From positions 6,944,001 to 7,008,000 of the forward strand of contig NC_135360.1 of the NCBI RefSeq assembly GCF_051622035.1: DNA of 64,000 bases, given 5' to 3'. The notes under the pieces are model-generated. The model was not told where the DNA came from. It saw only the letters and a program-made list of their open reading frames with translations, and made no database searches. This DNA is from Arctopsyche grandis. Taxonomy: Eukaryota; Arthropoda; Insecta; Trichoptera; Hydropsychidae. Positions 25,906 through 39,000 of this stretch are shown one piece after another (position 1 is the first letter of the stretch; each line of letters opens with the position of its first letter). A program made the position numbers and the translations under genes.

Positions 25906-26885
25906 TGGGAGCTATATTGCAATATGCACTAAATAGCTCCATCTAAATTTTGATTTCATATCAGCAATAATGAACATTTGATTTAAAACCGAATAAATCA
26001 TTGAAATTTTTCGACAGTCTAACCGCAGACCGTATTTTTTATATGCACGTTGAAAGCAAAATTCAAGTTCTGTCCTTTGGAAACCGAACCAACCGCTGGG
26101 TTATAAAATCGACCATTTGAACCCGGCTTTGGTTTTAAGGTTTCGCACTTAGTACTTAAAAGTTTCTGCAATTAGGTCTGTGCGACCGCAGGCTAAGGTC
26201 GTTATGTGTGAAGTTTGCTCAAGTTGGAGTAAAATTTGAATGTCGGTAAGTTGCTAGGGATGCGCGAAAAGTGTTAATATTAATTATATCGTGGGTGTAT
26301 AATGTGCTTGTTAAAACTCCAGAGAAGCATTCGAGCAACAAGTGTCAACATTTATGGATGTACATATGTATGTATGTATGTTTCATTTAGTCTGAAGAAG
26401 TTGTCTATATATGTACAGCATGTATGTAAACAGCATATTTTTCTTGTATATTCCTATTTGTCGAATTTGTTAAAAATATAATTGCAAACTATCAAAATAA
26501 GAGACAAATGTAATAATCTGCGGTCAGCTCGCCTCATCGTCACATTCAATATCTACCATACATCCGGTTTGTGTTATTTACGTCAAATATTAAGTTAAAT
26601 CCCAATTCAATATACAGATTAATTATATAATAGTATGTATGTAGACGGGTGCTATCGCTAGAGTTAGTTATGACTAAGAATTTAGGGGGTCGAACTAGGC
26701 GATTGCTTTACATATAATATTTTAGGGAATTGCTATCTATATATAAAAAAAATCGATTTTTATTTGTCTCTTTCTCTGTGTCGTTTGCGTTCTTATACCA
26801 TTCAACCGATTGCGATGAAACTTACATGCATTATTGTTAGCATTTTATATCATGAACCAGCAAATTCGAAATGCTACAAAACGGA
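25906..26885. other. Spacer with a dispersed element end
   Basis: 26740-26840 (ACCATTCAACCGATTGCGATGAAAC) recurs inverted at 60830-60880. No gene. Confidence 0.4.
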
Positions 26886-27175
26886 AAGTTTACCGTTTCA
26901 ATGAAGTCAGATAAATTGGCAATATCTGATAAGGAAACGATCGACCTGGAGTCACATATCCAAATTCTGGCCAGCAAGCAATGGGCCAGGAGCGAACCCA
27001 TGACCATTCAGATGAAAGCATTACACGCTGACAACTGAGCTATATTGCTAGTATAGACGCAATGAACGAAACCAATTCAATAGTTTGATTAGCCAGCAGC
27101 GTGGCTCGGTGGTTGCGATGATATAAAGCACCGAGATGTCGCCTGGTTCGATCCCGTGAGCTGACCTCGATTAAA
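26886..27175. mobile_element. Two SINE fragments in opposite orientation
   Basis: 26886-27055 is antisense (CGATCGACCTGGAGTCAC, antisense head GCGAACCCATGACC). 27085-27175 is sense (CGTGGCTCGGTGGTTGCG, GGTTCGATCCC). Confidence 0.7.
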
Positions 27176-27961
27176 AAGAATTTATTTGACCGAAAATTGA
27201 CCCAATTCGGGACAGATAAACTTATACGATTTCACTCTGTGTATTATTTTCGATATTTCGCAAATTCGACGCACGCTATCGTGTCCTTTTGATTACATTG
27301 TTCGACGATCCTTTGTTTCCCGTTACGGGATATTTCATTTTTACTTTATTTAAAAGCTTTTTGCCCTCTTTGATCCCAAATGGAACGCAATTTTCTCTCC
27401 CGTTTTGTGCTTTATTTTTTCTGTTCCCACTTGATTCTCTTTTCGCGTGTAGTATATTGCATTATATACAAATGTGCTTTTCATCTGAACTGATGCAAAG
27501 CAACAGTTTTTAAAGTGCTTCAATCGTATACATACATAATTTAGCAATATTAATAATTAATCGTTACTGTATTGTGTGAAAGCATAATGAATGTTTTCAT
27601 ACATACATTTTATTCGCATTGTGGAAAACAAGTGCAAATATTATTTGAAGTAAAAGTTTTGATGCTTTCGTGTGTGTTGAAATTTCCCTTCGAATAGGTG
27701 CATTTCTACAAATTCCTCTCGGTTCAATAACGAACCAGCGCTCGTCAAAGTTTGTGTCGATTTTGCAAACTTGCACTTTCAACGTTTCAATGTATTTAAA
27801 CGGTAAACGTTTTCAATGAACTCGAATGCTTTTGGTATGTGTGATTTTGCACAGGTTTGTGACCTTTTAGTTCGTAATGTCGTGCTCAATGGTCTCATCT
27901 TTAATGGAGACTTTTATATGTTCTTTTTTATGCTTAAGTAGATAAACTAAATGGGTTGTAT
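27176..27961. other. Spacer, no recognised feature
   Basis: Short ORFs without family resemblance. Confidence 0.5.
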
Positions 27962-28225
27962 GTAAACCAACAGAATAGACTAATAATATAATAGCATATA
28001 ATGCTTTGAACAAAGTGGTCACCTGTTCAAATCCCACTGGTATCTGCTGGCCAGACCTTGGATTTGTGGATCCAGGTCGATTGTATTCTATCAGAGTTTA
28101 CCAATTTATCTGATTTTCAATGAAATGGTTCCAACAAATTTGCAACCTCAACTATTTTCTCGCAAATCTTGAATTTCGCTGAATTGTATAGAATGCTGCA
28201 AATTTACAAATAGACATTATATTAA
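27962..28225 (+). mobile_element. SINE with second type of head
   Basis: CAACAGAATAGAC, GTTCAAATCCCACTGG and the shared domain parallel 23160. It is interrupted at 28225 just before the Helitron-like end. Confidence 0.7.
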
Positions 28226-28264
28226 CTAAAAGCATGCACATGTATTTTCGTTCATATAATGTCA

Positions 28265-28530
28265 CTAGTATTACGCACGTTGATATTTCAGCGGGTGGTT
28301 TTGGAATTAAATTGATACGTGAACCACACCCGAGGCTATTGTCGCTACGGTTTCAGCATGCACAGCCAGATAATTTTATAACATTTATCTGTGCACAGCC
28401 CTTTGCCGTCAATTCGCATCGCCCCCTCACTCCACCCCCGGCGCTGCCCCTTCACGCGCTCATCCTGCCATCCGCGCACAAATGAGCATATATGTACATA
28501 AATTTGTCTTCGTCAGTGATCACGGTGCTA
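28265..28530 (-). mobile_element. Helitron-like 3' end, copy
   Basis: CTAG preceded by A at 28264. The hairpin relative CACGTTGATATTTCAGCGGG and body match 22889-23125. Confidence 0.5.
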
Positions 28531-28934
28531 TCTCCTACATTCTTATGAACTTCTGATAATTGTAATATTTATTTTTTGAAATCTGTATACATACATATGC
28601 CTGTGCAAAAAAACACATGCATGCTTCCTTTCTGTTTATATAAACATATATCATAGATTTACCACTATTTTTATTCATCTTTTATTTTTTTAACCATTAT
28701 GGGCTTAATAATTACATCTGCTATTCAACCTCGTTGGATTCATTGCCTCAATTTTACAAAAAAATTATACATATGTACATTCGATGCTTTCGATATTTTA
28801 AACTTGATAAAAAAAAGAAGCGAAATTTATAAAAACTTTGCCGCATAGCATTTGTAAAATTCATTCCAAATTCTGATAAATTTGTTATTTATTTAATTTC
28901 TTTAAAAAATGGAACTTAGATGTTAACAAACAAA

Positions 28935-29405
28935 CGTTCACCGGCAAAACGCTCACCGACATAATGTACCCGATAGAAGTTTCACGCGTCAGAACGTTCA
29001 CGGATAAAACATTCACACAAAAGTACGTTTACGGTACAAAACGAACACCCACAAAATGTTCACCCGTAAAACTTTATTTCTTCCAAAAACGAATTTTTTT
29101 TATAAAAATAAAAAAAAAAAACGGTCAAGAATGCGATGAAACGCGTAGTAACGAAGATTTGCACATTATCCTTTCACAGATTAATCAACATTTGCAAATT
29201 AAATAAGCCAGTCTAGTCGGAATTTATTCACTAAATACAAACTTTATCATACGAATTTTTGATTTCTACATATTATCGTCTTGTAGATGAACATTTTGTC
29301 GCGAAAATATTTTGTGGGTGTTCGTTTTATCGCGTGAACCTTTTATCGAGTCCATTATGTCGGTGAGCATTTTTCCTGTGAACGTTTGCTCGCTAAGCCG
29401 TTAAA
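28935..29405. repeat. Foldback element made of short words (type CGTTCAC..AAAAC)
   Basis: The left side repeats variants of CGTTCACNGACAAAAC. The right side carries the complementary words (GTGAACGTTTGC, GTGGGTGTTCGTTTT), giving a long imperfect hairpin with a loop of about 200 nt. Confidence 0.7.
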
Positions 29406-30979
29406 TTTCGTATCGTACAAAATCCAACAATGTATTCGAAATGTCAATAAATAAATCATCGAAGAACTGTTTTGTCACTAATGTATAATGTCACAATCAG
29501 TTTGAGAATGTGTGGCCACTCATATGATTCATCGTAAAACCCCATGTCACTTGCATGAGGGTGGTGGTAATTCCCCTTCACTCAATACTCACCACCTCTA
29601 CGGTCAAGCATATGATTTTCCGTATCAAATATTTAACCAGAAATCACATTACTACGGTTTCCCCCTCCTACAAATTGGACACACATTGCATTACATATAA
29701 TACGTATGTTCACATACATGTCGTTACACTCATTTGTAAACTTCCTAAATCCATTTTTGGTCAAAAACAATATTATTGTATTATCTTTAAAAAAATTACA
29801 GACAGTATTCGTTCTATTCTGAACAACGAATTCTTTCATATTTCACGAAATCGGCAGCTACTTTTTACAAATTCATGAAATATGCAATGGTCTTGTGTTT
29901 TTTTTGACAATTTCATGAAATGAGCAATTCCACAAATCGACTATTCTCATATAGAGACATGTAGTATACCATGACAAAAACCGAAATTTGACCTATCAAT
30001 CTGAGTCGATTCAATGTGTCTGACAGGAAACTTGCTCGCTCGTCCTTACTTTTTGCCGGATGATTAATGCTAATATCATCAAAGTTCTGACAGGATATAA
30101 TAGTGTACATATAATTTTTTTACAATCGGAAATTCGATAGTGTTTATAATACGCACGTATTAATTTTCCTGTTTTTAAAATGTTTTCTATATAATTAACA
30201 TATGGGGGGTTTTATATTGTATGAATTTATCTAAACACTATCATTTTATTAGAAATGTCCACCGTCATATCCGTCTGTGACTACATTAATTATCGTTTTG
30301 TTCCGATTTACACTCATCAGTTAGTTGTCCACGGTCATTGCAGTAGTCCTGGAATATATTCCAATCATCATGTGAGTTTTTCAATACGTATGCACATATG
30401 TATTGAATTGAATTTTCATCAATGGACCTAGTTGAAAAATTTCGTCGTATCAAGGGATCGTTAAATAAAAAATAATCATTGATTTTGAACGCCTACTTTT
30501 TCAAAATTATTGTTGAGTAAATCGATCGATCGGAGGTACAGGAAATTATTTAAAATCAATGATTTTTCATCTAACATTCCCTTCATACGATGAAAGTTTT
30601 CTGTTACATATGTATGTATGTACATACATACATATCATAGTATGTATGTTCATACATTATCATTTTTTATTTTATCTATGTACGTAGTAACACTATATGA
30701 AGTTTTGTGATCATGAAAAAATTCGAACTCGAGATTTTGACTTATTCTAACTCAGAATCGATCCACTGATCACGTTTTCATGATCTGGAAAAAATGTGTG
30801 CGTCTGTGAATTTTGGGGATTTTTTTACTAACCTCTTATTGAACACCGTTAGTCCTATAGTATTTTTATATACACCATTATGTCAAGTAGATCAAAAGTA
30901 ATTTTTGTCTAGGCTAAAGAGGTGATCTACGATGTTAAGAAATTCTGTAAATAGTATGTATGTATGTATGATAGGTTCG
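29406..30979. other. AT-rich spacer with one dispersed-repeat copy
   Basis: 30717-30860 is a copy of the GATTCGAACTC...CATGATCTGG repeat. TATG microsatellite at 30608-30660. No gene. Confidence 0.5.
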
Positions 30980-31225
30980 GTGATTAATAGTCAAATGTGA
31001 ACCGGTCACAGGACAACTGGTCGCTCTAGATCGGTCACACGTGATCACCCTTCACACTAAAACTGGTCACGAGAAAACTGGTCACACCCTAAAATCGGTC
31101 AACCAGTTTTCTCGTGACCGTTTTTAGGGTGTGACCAGTTTTAGTGTGACGGGTGATCACGTGTGACCGATCCTCAGCGACCGGTTGTCCTGTGACTGGT
31201 TCACATATGACTAGTAGTCCGTTTA
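30980..31225. repeat. Foldback element made of GGTCAC words
   Basis: Arms repeat CTGGTCAC/GTGACCAG words at intervals of about 15-20 nt and fold end to end around 31092, from GTGAACCGGTCACAGGAC to its complement near 31205. Confidence 0.8.
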
Positions 31226-31564
31226 CCGTATGATAATTTATTATAATCTAAATTATTATTTTTATTTTACCGTCATATAAGTTTTCCATTCTCGGATGTA
31301 TTATGAATTTAAGTTGACATATGTTTATGTAATGTGACGTTACTGTGATATAAAATTCATAGACAAAGTTGAGGCTGTCGCCTCGTTACATAGCATGTGA
31401 AGCATCGTTGCCTGTAATTATCTGAAATTAATCCTCTTATTCGCCCCTTGAAAAGCACTCGCTCTCCCAGGTGACGTTATTCCCACGTCAAAATTGTCAC
31501 TCGTTGACGTCAAAGCTGAAATATAATGCAAAATAATTTATATACGTATGTATTTTTGTTTCAG

Positions 31565-31699
31565 ACCTCCCATTATTCTTGAACCCCGACGTGTAATCTC
31601 CACATTAGGATTTATGGGATTGAAAAAGTGCACCGGGATACCTTCGATTGGTGACCGTTTGAGCAGAGGGAATCAGAATTTCCCAAAAAAAGTTCATAG
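31565..31699 (+). other. Candidate 5' untranslated exon of tty
   Basis: 135 nt between a good acceptor (TTTTTGTTTCAG|ACC) and a good donor (CATAG|GTATAT), less AT-rich than its surroundings. Joined to the 32931 exon, the open frame through it meets UAG at once, so it would be untranslated. It lies 1.2 kb upstream of the start exon. Support is splice-site pattern only. Confidence 0.35.
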
Positions 31700-31821
31700 G
31701 TATATTTCATATCTTTTATTTATGTGTACATATCGTCGGCATACTATGAAAACTCATTATCTTTATGTTTTTTTGATTTATATTTTACCATTATGCCATT
31801 ACGTGTTCAAACCCTTAGCGA

Positions 31822-32510
31822 CACATGTGGTATTAAACTTGTAGATACATACATATGTAAATTATAAATTTGAAATCATATTCAAATTGTAGGTCGCATA
31901 GTTTTGTCAATTTGATGAGGGACTGTTCGGACCCGGGGCGTCATTTGGGGAGGGGCTGGAGTAGGCTGCCCCCCCCCCCAGATTTGAACGGAACTATCCA
32001 CGTTCTCTAATGTTTTATTATGAATTTGAATTAAAATAGAATATTGAAATTCTTTAGAACACTTTCAGGTATAAACACGTCGATTTTTCCCAGAAAAAAA
32101 ATGTTAACTCCCAAATATATTTTTTTGTTTGTCTTGCTTTGAAAGATTTTTAAAAATTATTTTATTATTAATTTTATTGATATTAATTATATAAATAAAA
32201 AAACGATTAAAAGAAATAGTTAAAATTCATATACATTAATTTTTTAAATATATAATACAACCCCCCCTAGAAAGTAATTTCTTACTATTTCAAAATTTTG
32301 CCCCCCCCCCTGAGAAAAGCTGAAATGACGCCCCTGGTTCGGACCGTGGAGGGAAGTCACAAATATCCAAAGCTGGCCAGCAGCACTGCATAATTACTCC
32401 AAATAAATTCTTTTCAATTAAGGTCAACCCAGGGATTGGACCTGGGAACCTCTCGGTAGTTGGCATTAACACAACCACCAAGCTATAATGCTGGTTATGA
32501 ATGCCATTAA
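31822..32510 (-). mobile_element. SINE, antisense, split by a hAT-like MITE
   Basis: 31822-31933 and 32337-32510 together match 25580-25905. The antisense head has GGATTGGACCTGGGAACC. Confidence 0.75.
31934..32336. mobile_element. hAT-like MITE with 8-9 bp target duplication
   Basis: The right end read inward is CAGGGGCGTCATTTCAGC and the left end CGGGGCGTCATTTGGGG. GTTCGGACC flanks both sides. C-runs lie near each end. It sits inside a SINE, whose uninterrupted relative is at 25700. Confidence 0.85.
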
Positions 32511-32930
32511 ATACATATAGACCCTATTTTCTTCTATTGTTAAGTTGATGTTTTGAAATGCAACTTGGTCAGCAACATCTTTCATTCGGAGGCTTTAAGT
32601 GCTTCAAAAGCTATTTTTCAGTAGAATTTCATTCATCATATCAGTCATCAATAATGTTTTGAAAAAAAATAGCAGGTTTTTGGGATATGTAGGGTTATCT
32701 TCCGTATAGTCCAGATCCGATGACATCTAATTTTCATTTAAGATTATAGTTACATGTCAATTTTTTGTGATTTTTTTAATTCCTTTACCTTTTTTATATT
32801 TTGAAAATCGCTGTTATTTTTAATACTAACAATTTCATACGAACAATGGTTGATATAGTTAATGTGTTTTCGTTGTATGCTGACTATATAATGCGTGAGT
32901 ATGTAGAAATTATTGTATGTTTAATCTTAG

Positions 32931-33092
32931 GTAGGTGGAATTGGGGCCTTTGGTGCTGGTATGGCCCCACCACCTGACGAGGAGTACAGGCCTCCAGTAT
33001 TGGCACGGCTTCTTCACGCTTTGCCTCACGTCAACGTCACACTGCATCGAGTCAACTCTTCATTTGCACCCCATTCCGAGCTCTACCTTGAG
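32931..33092 (+). CDS. tty: tty coding exon 1 (start codon exon)
   Basis: The acceptor is TTAATCTTAG|GTAGG and the donor GAG|GTGAGT. The 30 nt before the ATG at 32961 are also open in frame (ten codons, Gly-rich), but the likely upstream exon would bring an in-frame UAG, so I take the ATG as the start. It encodes the extracellular N-terminus (44 residues), with Asn-Val-Thr and Asn-Ser-Ser glycosylation sequons. Confidence 0.88.
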
Positions 33093-36000
33093 GTGAGTAT
33101 CATTTTCATTTATCAAAAATACACTCACAACTACATATATTTCAAAGTATTAATGTGTTTTGTTATGATGTTTCAGAGCCTTGGCATCCTGGGTTCAGTG
33201 CCAGCAGCCTGGCTTATTCTTACTCTTCTTGTGTTGTTAATCTATCTACTGACAAGATGTTGCGACCGGAAGCCTCGTCCCTCCAAAAGCATATCGGCTC
33301 TGAAGGTGTGCAAACGATGCTGCTCCCGATGAGATTCGCATTAGTTTATAGAGTTCGTTGAATTGAGTGGTCGTTGTACTGTGTTAATTGTGCAATTTGT
33401 CATTTCAGGTCACTTTATGTATTGTGGCAGTTCTTTGTTGTGGTGCTATAGGTATGGGATTATATGGCAATGACGACTTGCACAATGCTTTGCTGCAGGC
33501 GCTTGATGCAGCTCGCTCCATCAACAACATCGTTGGAGCTATTAGAAATCAAGTATATATTTGTTCATTTAATACTAATGGATATCGCAGATGTCGAGTT
33601 AAAATTTTAATTGCTGGTAACCCTTTGAGTGCTGACGTTTTTTCTGTTGAAAGCCCGCCACGTTGAAAATTTCACCAAAATTTTCAATCAGAATTATTTA
33701 GAAATCCAATAAGAAAGCAGGTAAAAAAAATTGTAGCTAATCCAAACAAACCCTAGATAACTACCGCTGAGGATTTCGAATTTTATAAAGGTGTGTTTAG
33801 ACTCTAATATATCTTGCAACAATAGAAAATAAACAAAATAAGTCTATTAATGTATTTTTCCAAAACCAGTTCCATCTTTTGTATTGTTGTTAAAATTTAA
33901 TGCTCACAATCTAAAATACTAAGCAGTTAGGGATTTCCATTGGGAAATTCTGCTATGGTCTGAAATTCCGGTGTAAACCAGTCTTTATAAATGTTGAAAA
34001 ATGAATGACACGGATTACACGACCCATGATGTTCAATGTTACCTGAAAAGGCTTAGCGGGTAGTATTCTTGTTTACTTTGTACATGCTTAAAATACAACG
34101 CCTATAAGCGTTTTTCAGGCTCATGGACTTGTTGGCCGATAGGCGTTGGTCAGCATTAAAAGGTTAATAAGTTTAAAATACGTTTTTAACAATTTAAAAT
34201 GCGTTGACTTGTTGACTCGTCATTTCCACATACATACCTCGATCAATGGAGTCAAACTTGGATTTATTTTCTAGGCAGTTGTATTGTGTATGATGGTGCG
34301 ACACACTATAAATAAATAGTTTTTATGACAATGACATATTGTGAAATAAATGATTGAGATAGCATTGACAACACTGTTACATAGGTCTGCAGAGTCAATT
34401 TGCATGTAGCTTTGCTCTATTACAGTTGATTGTATCGTATAGTGTCAGTGTTCACATTGAAATGACTTCCTATAAGTTTTTACCGCATCAAAACTGGTTC
34501 CACGACGAAACGTTTACGGACAAAACGTCTAACGACATAACATCCACGACAAAATGATTACGCGAGATAATGTTCACGGACAAAATGAGTTCAGGACATA
34601 ATGTTCATACATTATTTGTACATAGCTTTGATGGTGTTATGACGAAACGTTAAAAGACAAAACGTCTAACGACACAAAGATCACGACAAAATGCTTACGC
34701 TGATTATATAATGTTCATTAATGATTCAAGTGATTACATAATGTTCATACCTTATGTGTATGAACATTATGTAATCATGTTGTGGACTTTGTGTCGTTAG
34801 ACGTTTTGTCGTGACACCATCAAAATTATATGTACATAGACATTTCTGAATCATCTTTGGAGTGTGCCTATCATGAGTCTTCTATGATCTTCCACGATTC
34901 TTTGAGTTTGAATTCCAGTTTAAATATTTTAATAATCACACCATTTTCTTTAGCACATTTTAAAATTCTCATAATTTTGCTTTCAGACAAATTCAATTGA
35001 ACTGGCTCTAACGCAAAAAGTCAAACCTCAATTGACTGACCTGTCAGATATTTTCGATTCTCCGGTCACGAATCAAACCGCTTTAGGTGTCCTGCTAAAC
35101 ACCTTATCGGCTGTAAGGAACAACACGACAATGGCAGTAAGTGCCGCAGCTGACATCAAACGTCCCTTGGCCGGCATCAACATGGACCAGTCATTAGAAG
35201 TACATTTCAGTCTCGCACTTTCCACACTGCAAAGTTTAATGACAAAGTAATTATTATCGAATTTATAATTTAGCGTTGCCGACGCTGGGAATGGATTCGT
35301 TGGATCGGCGCCATCGGAGCTTGGTCAGCTCTCGTAGTGGCTTGCGCCGTGCTGCTGATTGGAGTAGCTCGTCACTCCCGACGAGCTCTAATTGCTTTCA
35401 GCGTGTGTGCGCTAGCCGCTCTCGTAGCTTGCTGGTTAGCTGCCGGTGCTGCTCTGGCAGCTGCCGTAGCTCTGGCGGATGCGTGCCAAGATCCGGCCGC
35501 CGCTCTTGCCCAACGAGCACCACCCGATCTACCACAAGAGGTTACCTTTGGTTTTTATCTTTGATTGAAGACTATTTGATTAGAAACTGTGATTTACATA
35601 TATTGTGTCGGCTTTTTTAGGTTGTACGCTATTATTTGGTGTGCGAGGTGGCACGCGCTAATCCGTTCACCCAACGCTTACGAGAATCCCAACGTGCCGT
35701 GCTGGCCGTACGCCAAGGACTCACTTCGCTTGATCGCATCGCCTCGTCTATGTTCAATAATCCAAGTATGCAATTCGTTATACTTTCATTGATAACACGA
35801 AAAATGGTTCAGAGACGAGATATGATTTTTCTTATAGATCTATGCCCAGTGCACACGAATCTGGTAATAAAAAATGTTGATTGGCTCGAGATTCGAAGAT
35901 ATGTGTTTTTTTAAATCGCACGATTTTTCTATATGTTGGTGTGTTCAGTCGATGTCTCAAAATCTGTCAATTTCCTGTTCAAAATGAATATTTGAATCTA

Positions 36001-39000
36001 TAGTCGGGTATTTTATCTTTCATTTGTAGAACTTTTCAGCTTTCAAATCTCTCTAAGTAGTCGTCCAGTTCAAATCAAAAGTCAAAAGTACGTATTTTCA
36101 CTTGGGATTTTTTCCCACTGTTAATACTATTTTATATTGAGTATTTTCTATTGAAACATGTTTATTGGGATAGTATTCTGGCCACACTATTTTTTATTTT
36201 CGTTTAAAAGGGTTAATTGGAAGTGTGCTGAATTTTAAATCGGTAAAATTGCGAGCTAAAATCTCGTATTTACACGAATCTGAATTGAATTAATAGGGAT
36301 AATATATTAAATTGTCTTTATATTTTATTTTATTTTATTGTCACAAATCAATACACACTCGCCATTACAGATTTGCTCCAATGCGACGGGTATACGTTAA
36401 TGAAATACATAAACAATCAGAAATACAGTAATACATACATATACAATCAGAATATATAGAATATAACAATTAATCAGAAATAATAATCATAGTGACATCT
36501 ATGGATTTCAGATTACTGTGTATAATTAATACAAATTATACACAGGCAGATTTTTGTGACAACAGGATTAGATTTTTTAATACCAATTTTCAGGAACCGT
36601 TTCAGCAATGATCAGATAAAATTGGCAAACTCTGATAGAGAAACGATCGATTTGGAGTCACAAAACCCCCAAATCTAACCAGCAGTGGCGAGGACACGAA
36701 CCTATGACCTCAGTGATGCTAAATATATACTAAATATATATCACTAAGCCAAACTGCTGGCTATTATATGAGAATTAAATAAAATTCCACTTCGAAAAAT
36801 CATATTTGGTCTCTCCCATACTATAAACTTTCATTTAGCATTTATTTATTTATTTATACAATTTTAGCTAGCTAATTTTAATACATACTTAATTACTTAA
36901 CTCCAAAATTGTATATATACCTATATACTAAACTTATATGCACTGTCCTTCACAGAGGTGTCTCCTCGCACCTCGCAAGAATGCATCCATGGTCTTAGAA
37001 GACCTGACGCACTCAGGGAGGGCATTGTACATGAGCACACCCCTGTGAAAGACACCACCAGCTGTCTTCTTTATCCTTACTGTAACCTAGTAGTTGAAAT
37101 GAACATTAATATTTTTATTTATTTTTCATGAAGATTTACAACCGACTATAAAATCGCTGACGGCCGAAACGAACGCTGCGGAGCGCGTATTGAACAGTCT
37201 GACCGCTCTGGTCGACTGCCGAGCGGTGCGAGCTCACTACCTGGCTGGAGCACGAGCGCTCTGCGATGCCGGCCTTCTAGGACTTGCGTTACTACTGCTG
37301 GCGTCCGCCCTCGCCGGACTACTCTTCACCATCCTGGTGTGGGTGGACAGCCACACCTGGATATACATCAGGAAAAAGTCAGTCGCGTCAGTCCATTATT
37401 TGTGCGATGTTTCATATGTCATGCTAAAAATCGTCTCCGTCAATGTTTCAGGCGAGACTACGCCGGTGATGAGCACGCGCCGTTCTTGCCGCCGTCCTCT
37501 TCAAGCGGTGGTGGCACCCTTCTTGCGAGCGCTTCGGCTGGATCTCGCACCCTGCCTCGGAGCCAAGGGTCGTACTACCCTTCCGTTTCTCCACGCGCCT
37601 CCCCGCCGCTGCCTCCCTCCTATGGCTCCGCCGTTGCCATGACAACCATGCCCTCCGCCCCGCTGCATTCTTTACACAGGCATGATGCGAACCTCGCTTT
37701 TTATTAGTTTTATTTTTTTTTCAATTATAATTTTTTGCATTTTCTAATTTAAGTCTATTTAAGTTCAATACAAAGTACTTTAAGTCTATTTGAATTGCAG
37801 ATTTGGACTTCGGCAATAATACTCTAACTTGCAAACCTTGTATGCGGCACTCACTATTGGTTAAAAACCATATTTTTCTTTCAACCACTCGCCATAAGCG
37901 CATCAGTGCGCGCTCTTTCGTGTTTATGACTCGAAATTAATTTTGGTTCTTTCTAATGAAATTGAAAAAGTCAATATTTTTCCTTGGTTTCTTATGTATA
38001 TTCAAGAGGTATAGTTAGTGTCAAGGGTTGGCACTAAACACAAACATAAAATAATCGAATCGGTTTCTAAAAACGCGTGGCGATTAAGTGGTTAAAACTA
38101 TTCATGTAAAAATAATTCAAAAAAGTTTTCATTTAAAAATGTACAAGATTTACAAGTTAGTGTAACGATTTACATATCGATGTTTTTATATTGCCAAATT
38201 CTATTTGTACAAAATCGTTTTCGATTATTTGATTAAATTGCATGTTATTTTCAACTGATATTCTCAGTTTCTCATAACAAAATTACATGTTAAATTTGAT
38301 CAATAGACTTTAATTCATCGTGGTAAGTAAATTGTGTACAAACAAATAATTAAAATATTAATTGAAAAATTTCAATTTTAAAAACAGTTATTATGTTGAG
38401 AACTTGGTAAGTTCAATATTCAATATTTGAATTAAAAGATACATATTTTTTCCGATATTCTATTTTTTTGCAATTGCTTGCATATTTGGTATATTTTTTT
38501 CGTTTGGTGTTTTGTGAACTTAGCTTTCCGAAGAGTTTCAACTATCTACTTATTACATTATATTTACTTACTCTTACTAGATAACTGTATAAGTGTATAT
38601 CTATTGTATCAATATTTTGACCTCTTCCGTATTTGCATAAGGTATTTTTAGCAATACTGCTGTCTATATTGTGTTGGTACGAGGCTATCGCGATAGAATG
38701 CCAGTATGTATCCGATACTCGGCTTAATTATATACTAAAACACATGATACGTCGGATTCAACTGCTTCATCAATTACTATCGACCATCGGCTGGAAGTTT
38801 GAATCCGAATTACCATGTTTTCTAACTGGCCTGCTTTTGCTGACACTATCGTGATGGTCTCATTTAGTACAATTCGTTGTTCTATGCCTAATGAGTCAGA
38901 TTGTGAATGGTTATACATTCCATTTAATCGATCGATGAATCTAGCATGTTTTTGTGTTGTCTTTGGTTATAGAATTCCGCATTTAAACGATGAATACAAA

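Noticed and set aside
28935..29405. CRISPR-like array
   Set aside because: The repeated words are short, variable and complementary between arms, there are no uniform spacers, and the genome is eukaryotic.
29555..29878. 107-codon ORF
   Set aside because: AT-rich, no family signal, no plausible exon borders.
35136..35141. GTAAGT inside tty exon 4 as splice donor
   Set aside because: The sequence after it keeps family-like coding (DIKRPLAGI), and using it would delete part of the conserved loop.
37339..37707. Alternative frame in tty exons 7-8 (long ORF)
   Set aside because: It crosses the 37378-37451 intron; the other frame matches the tweety family.
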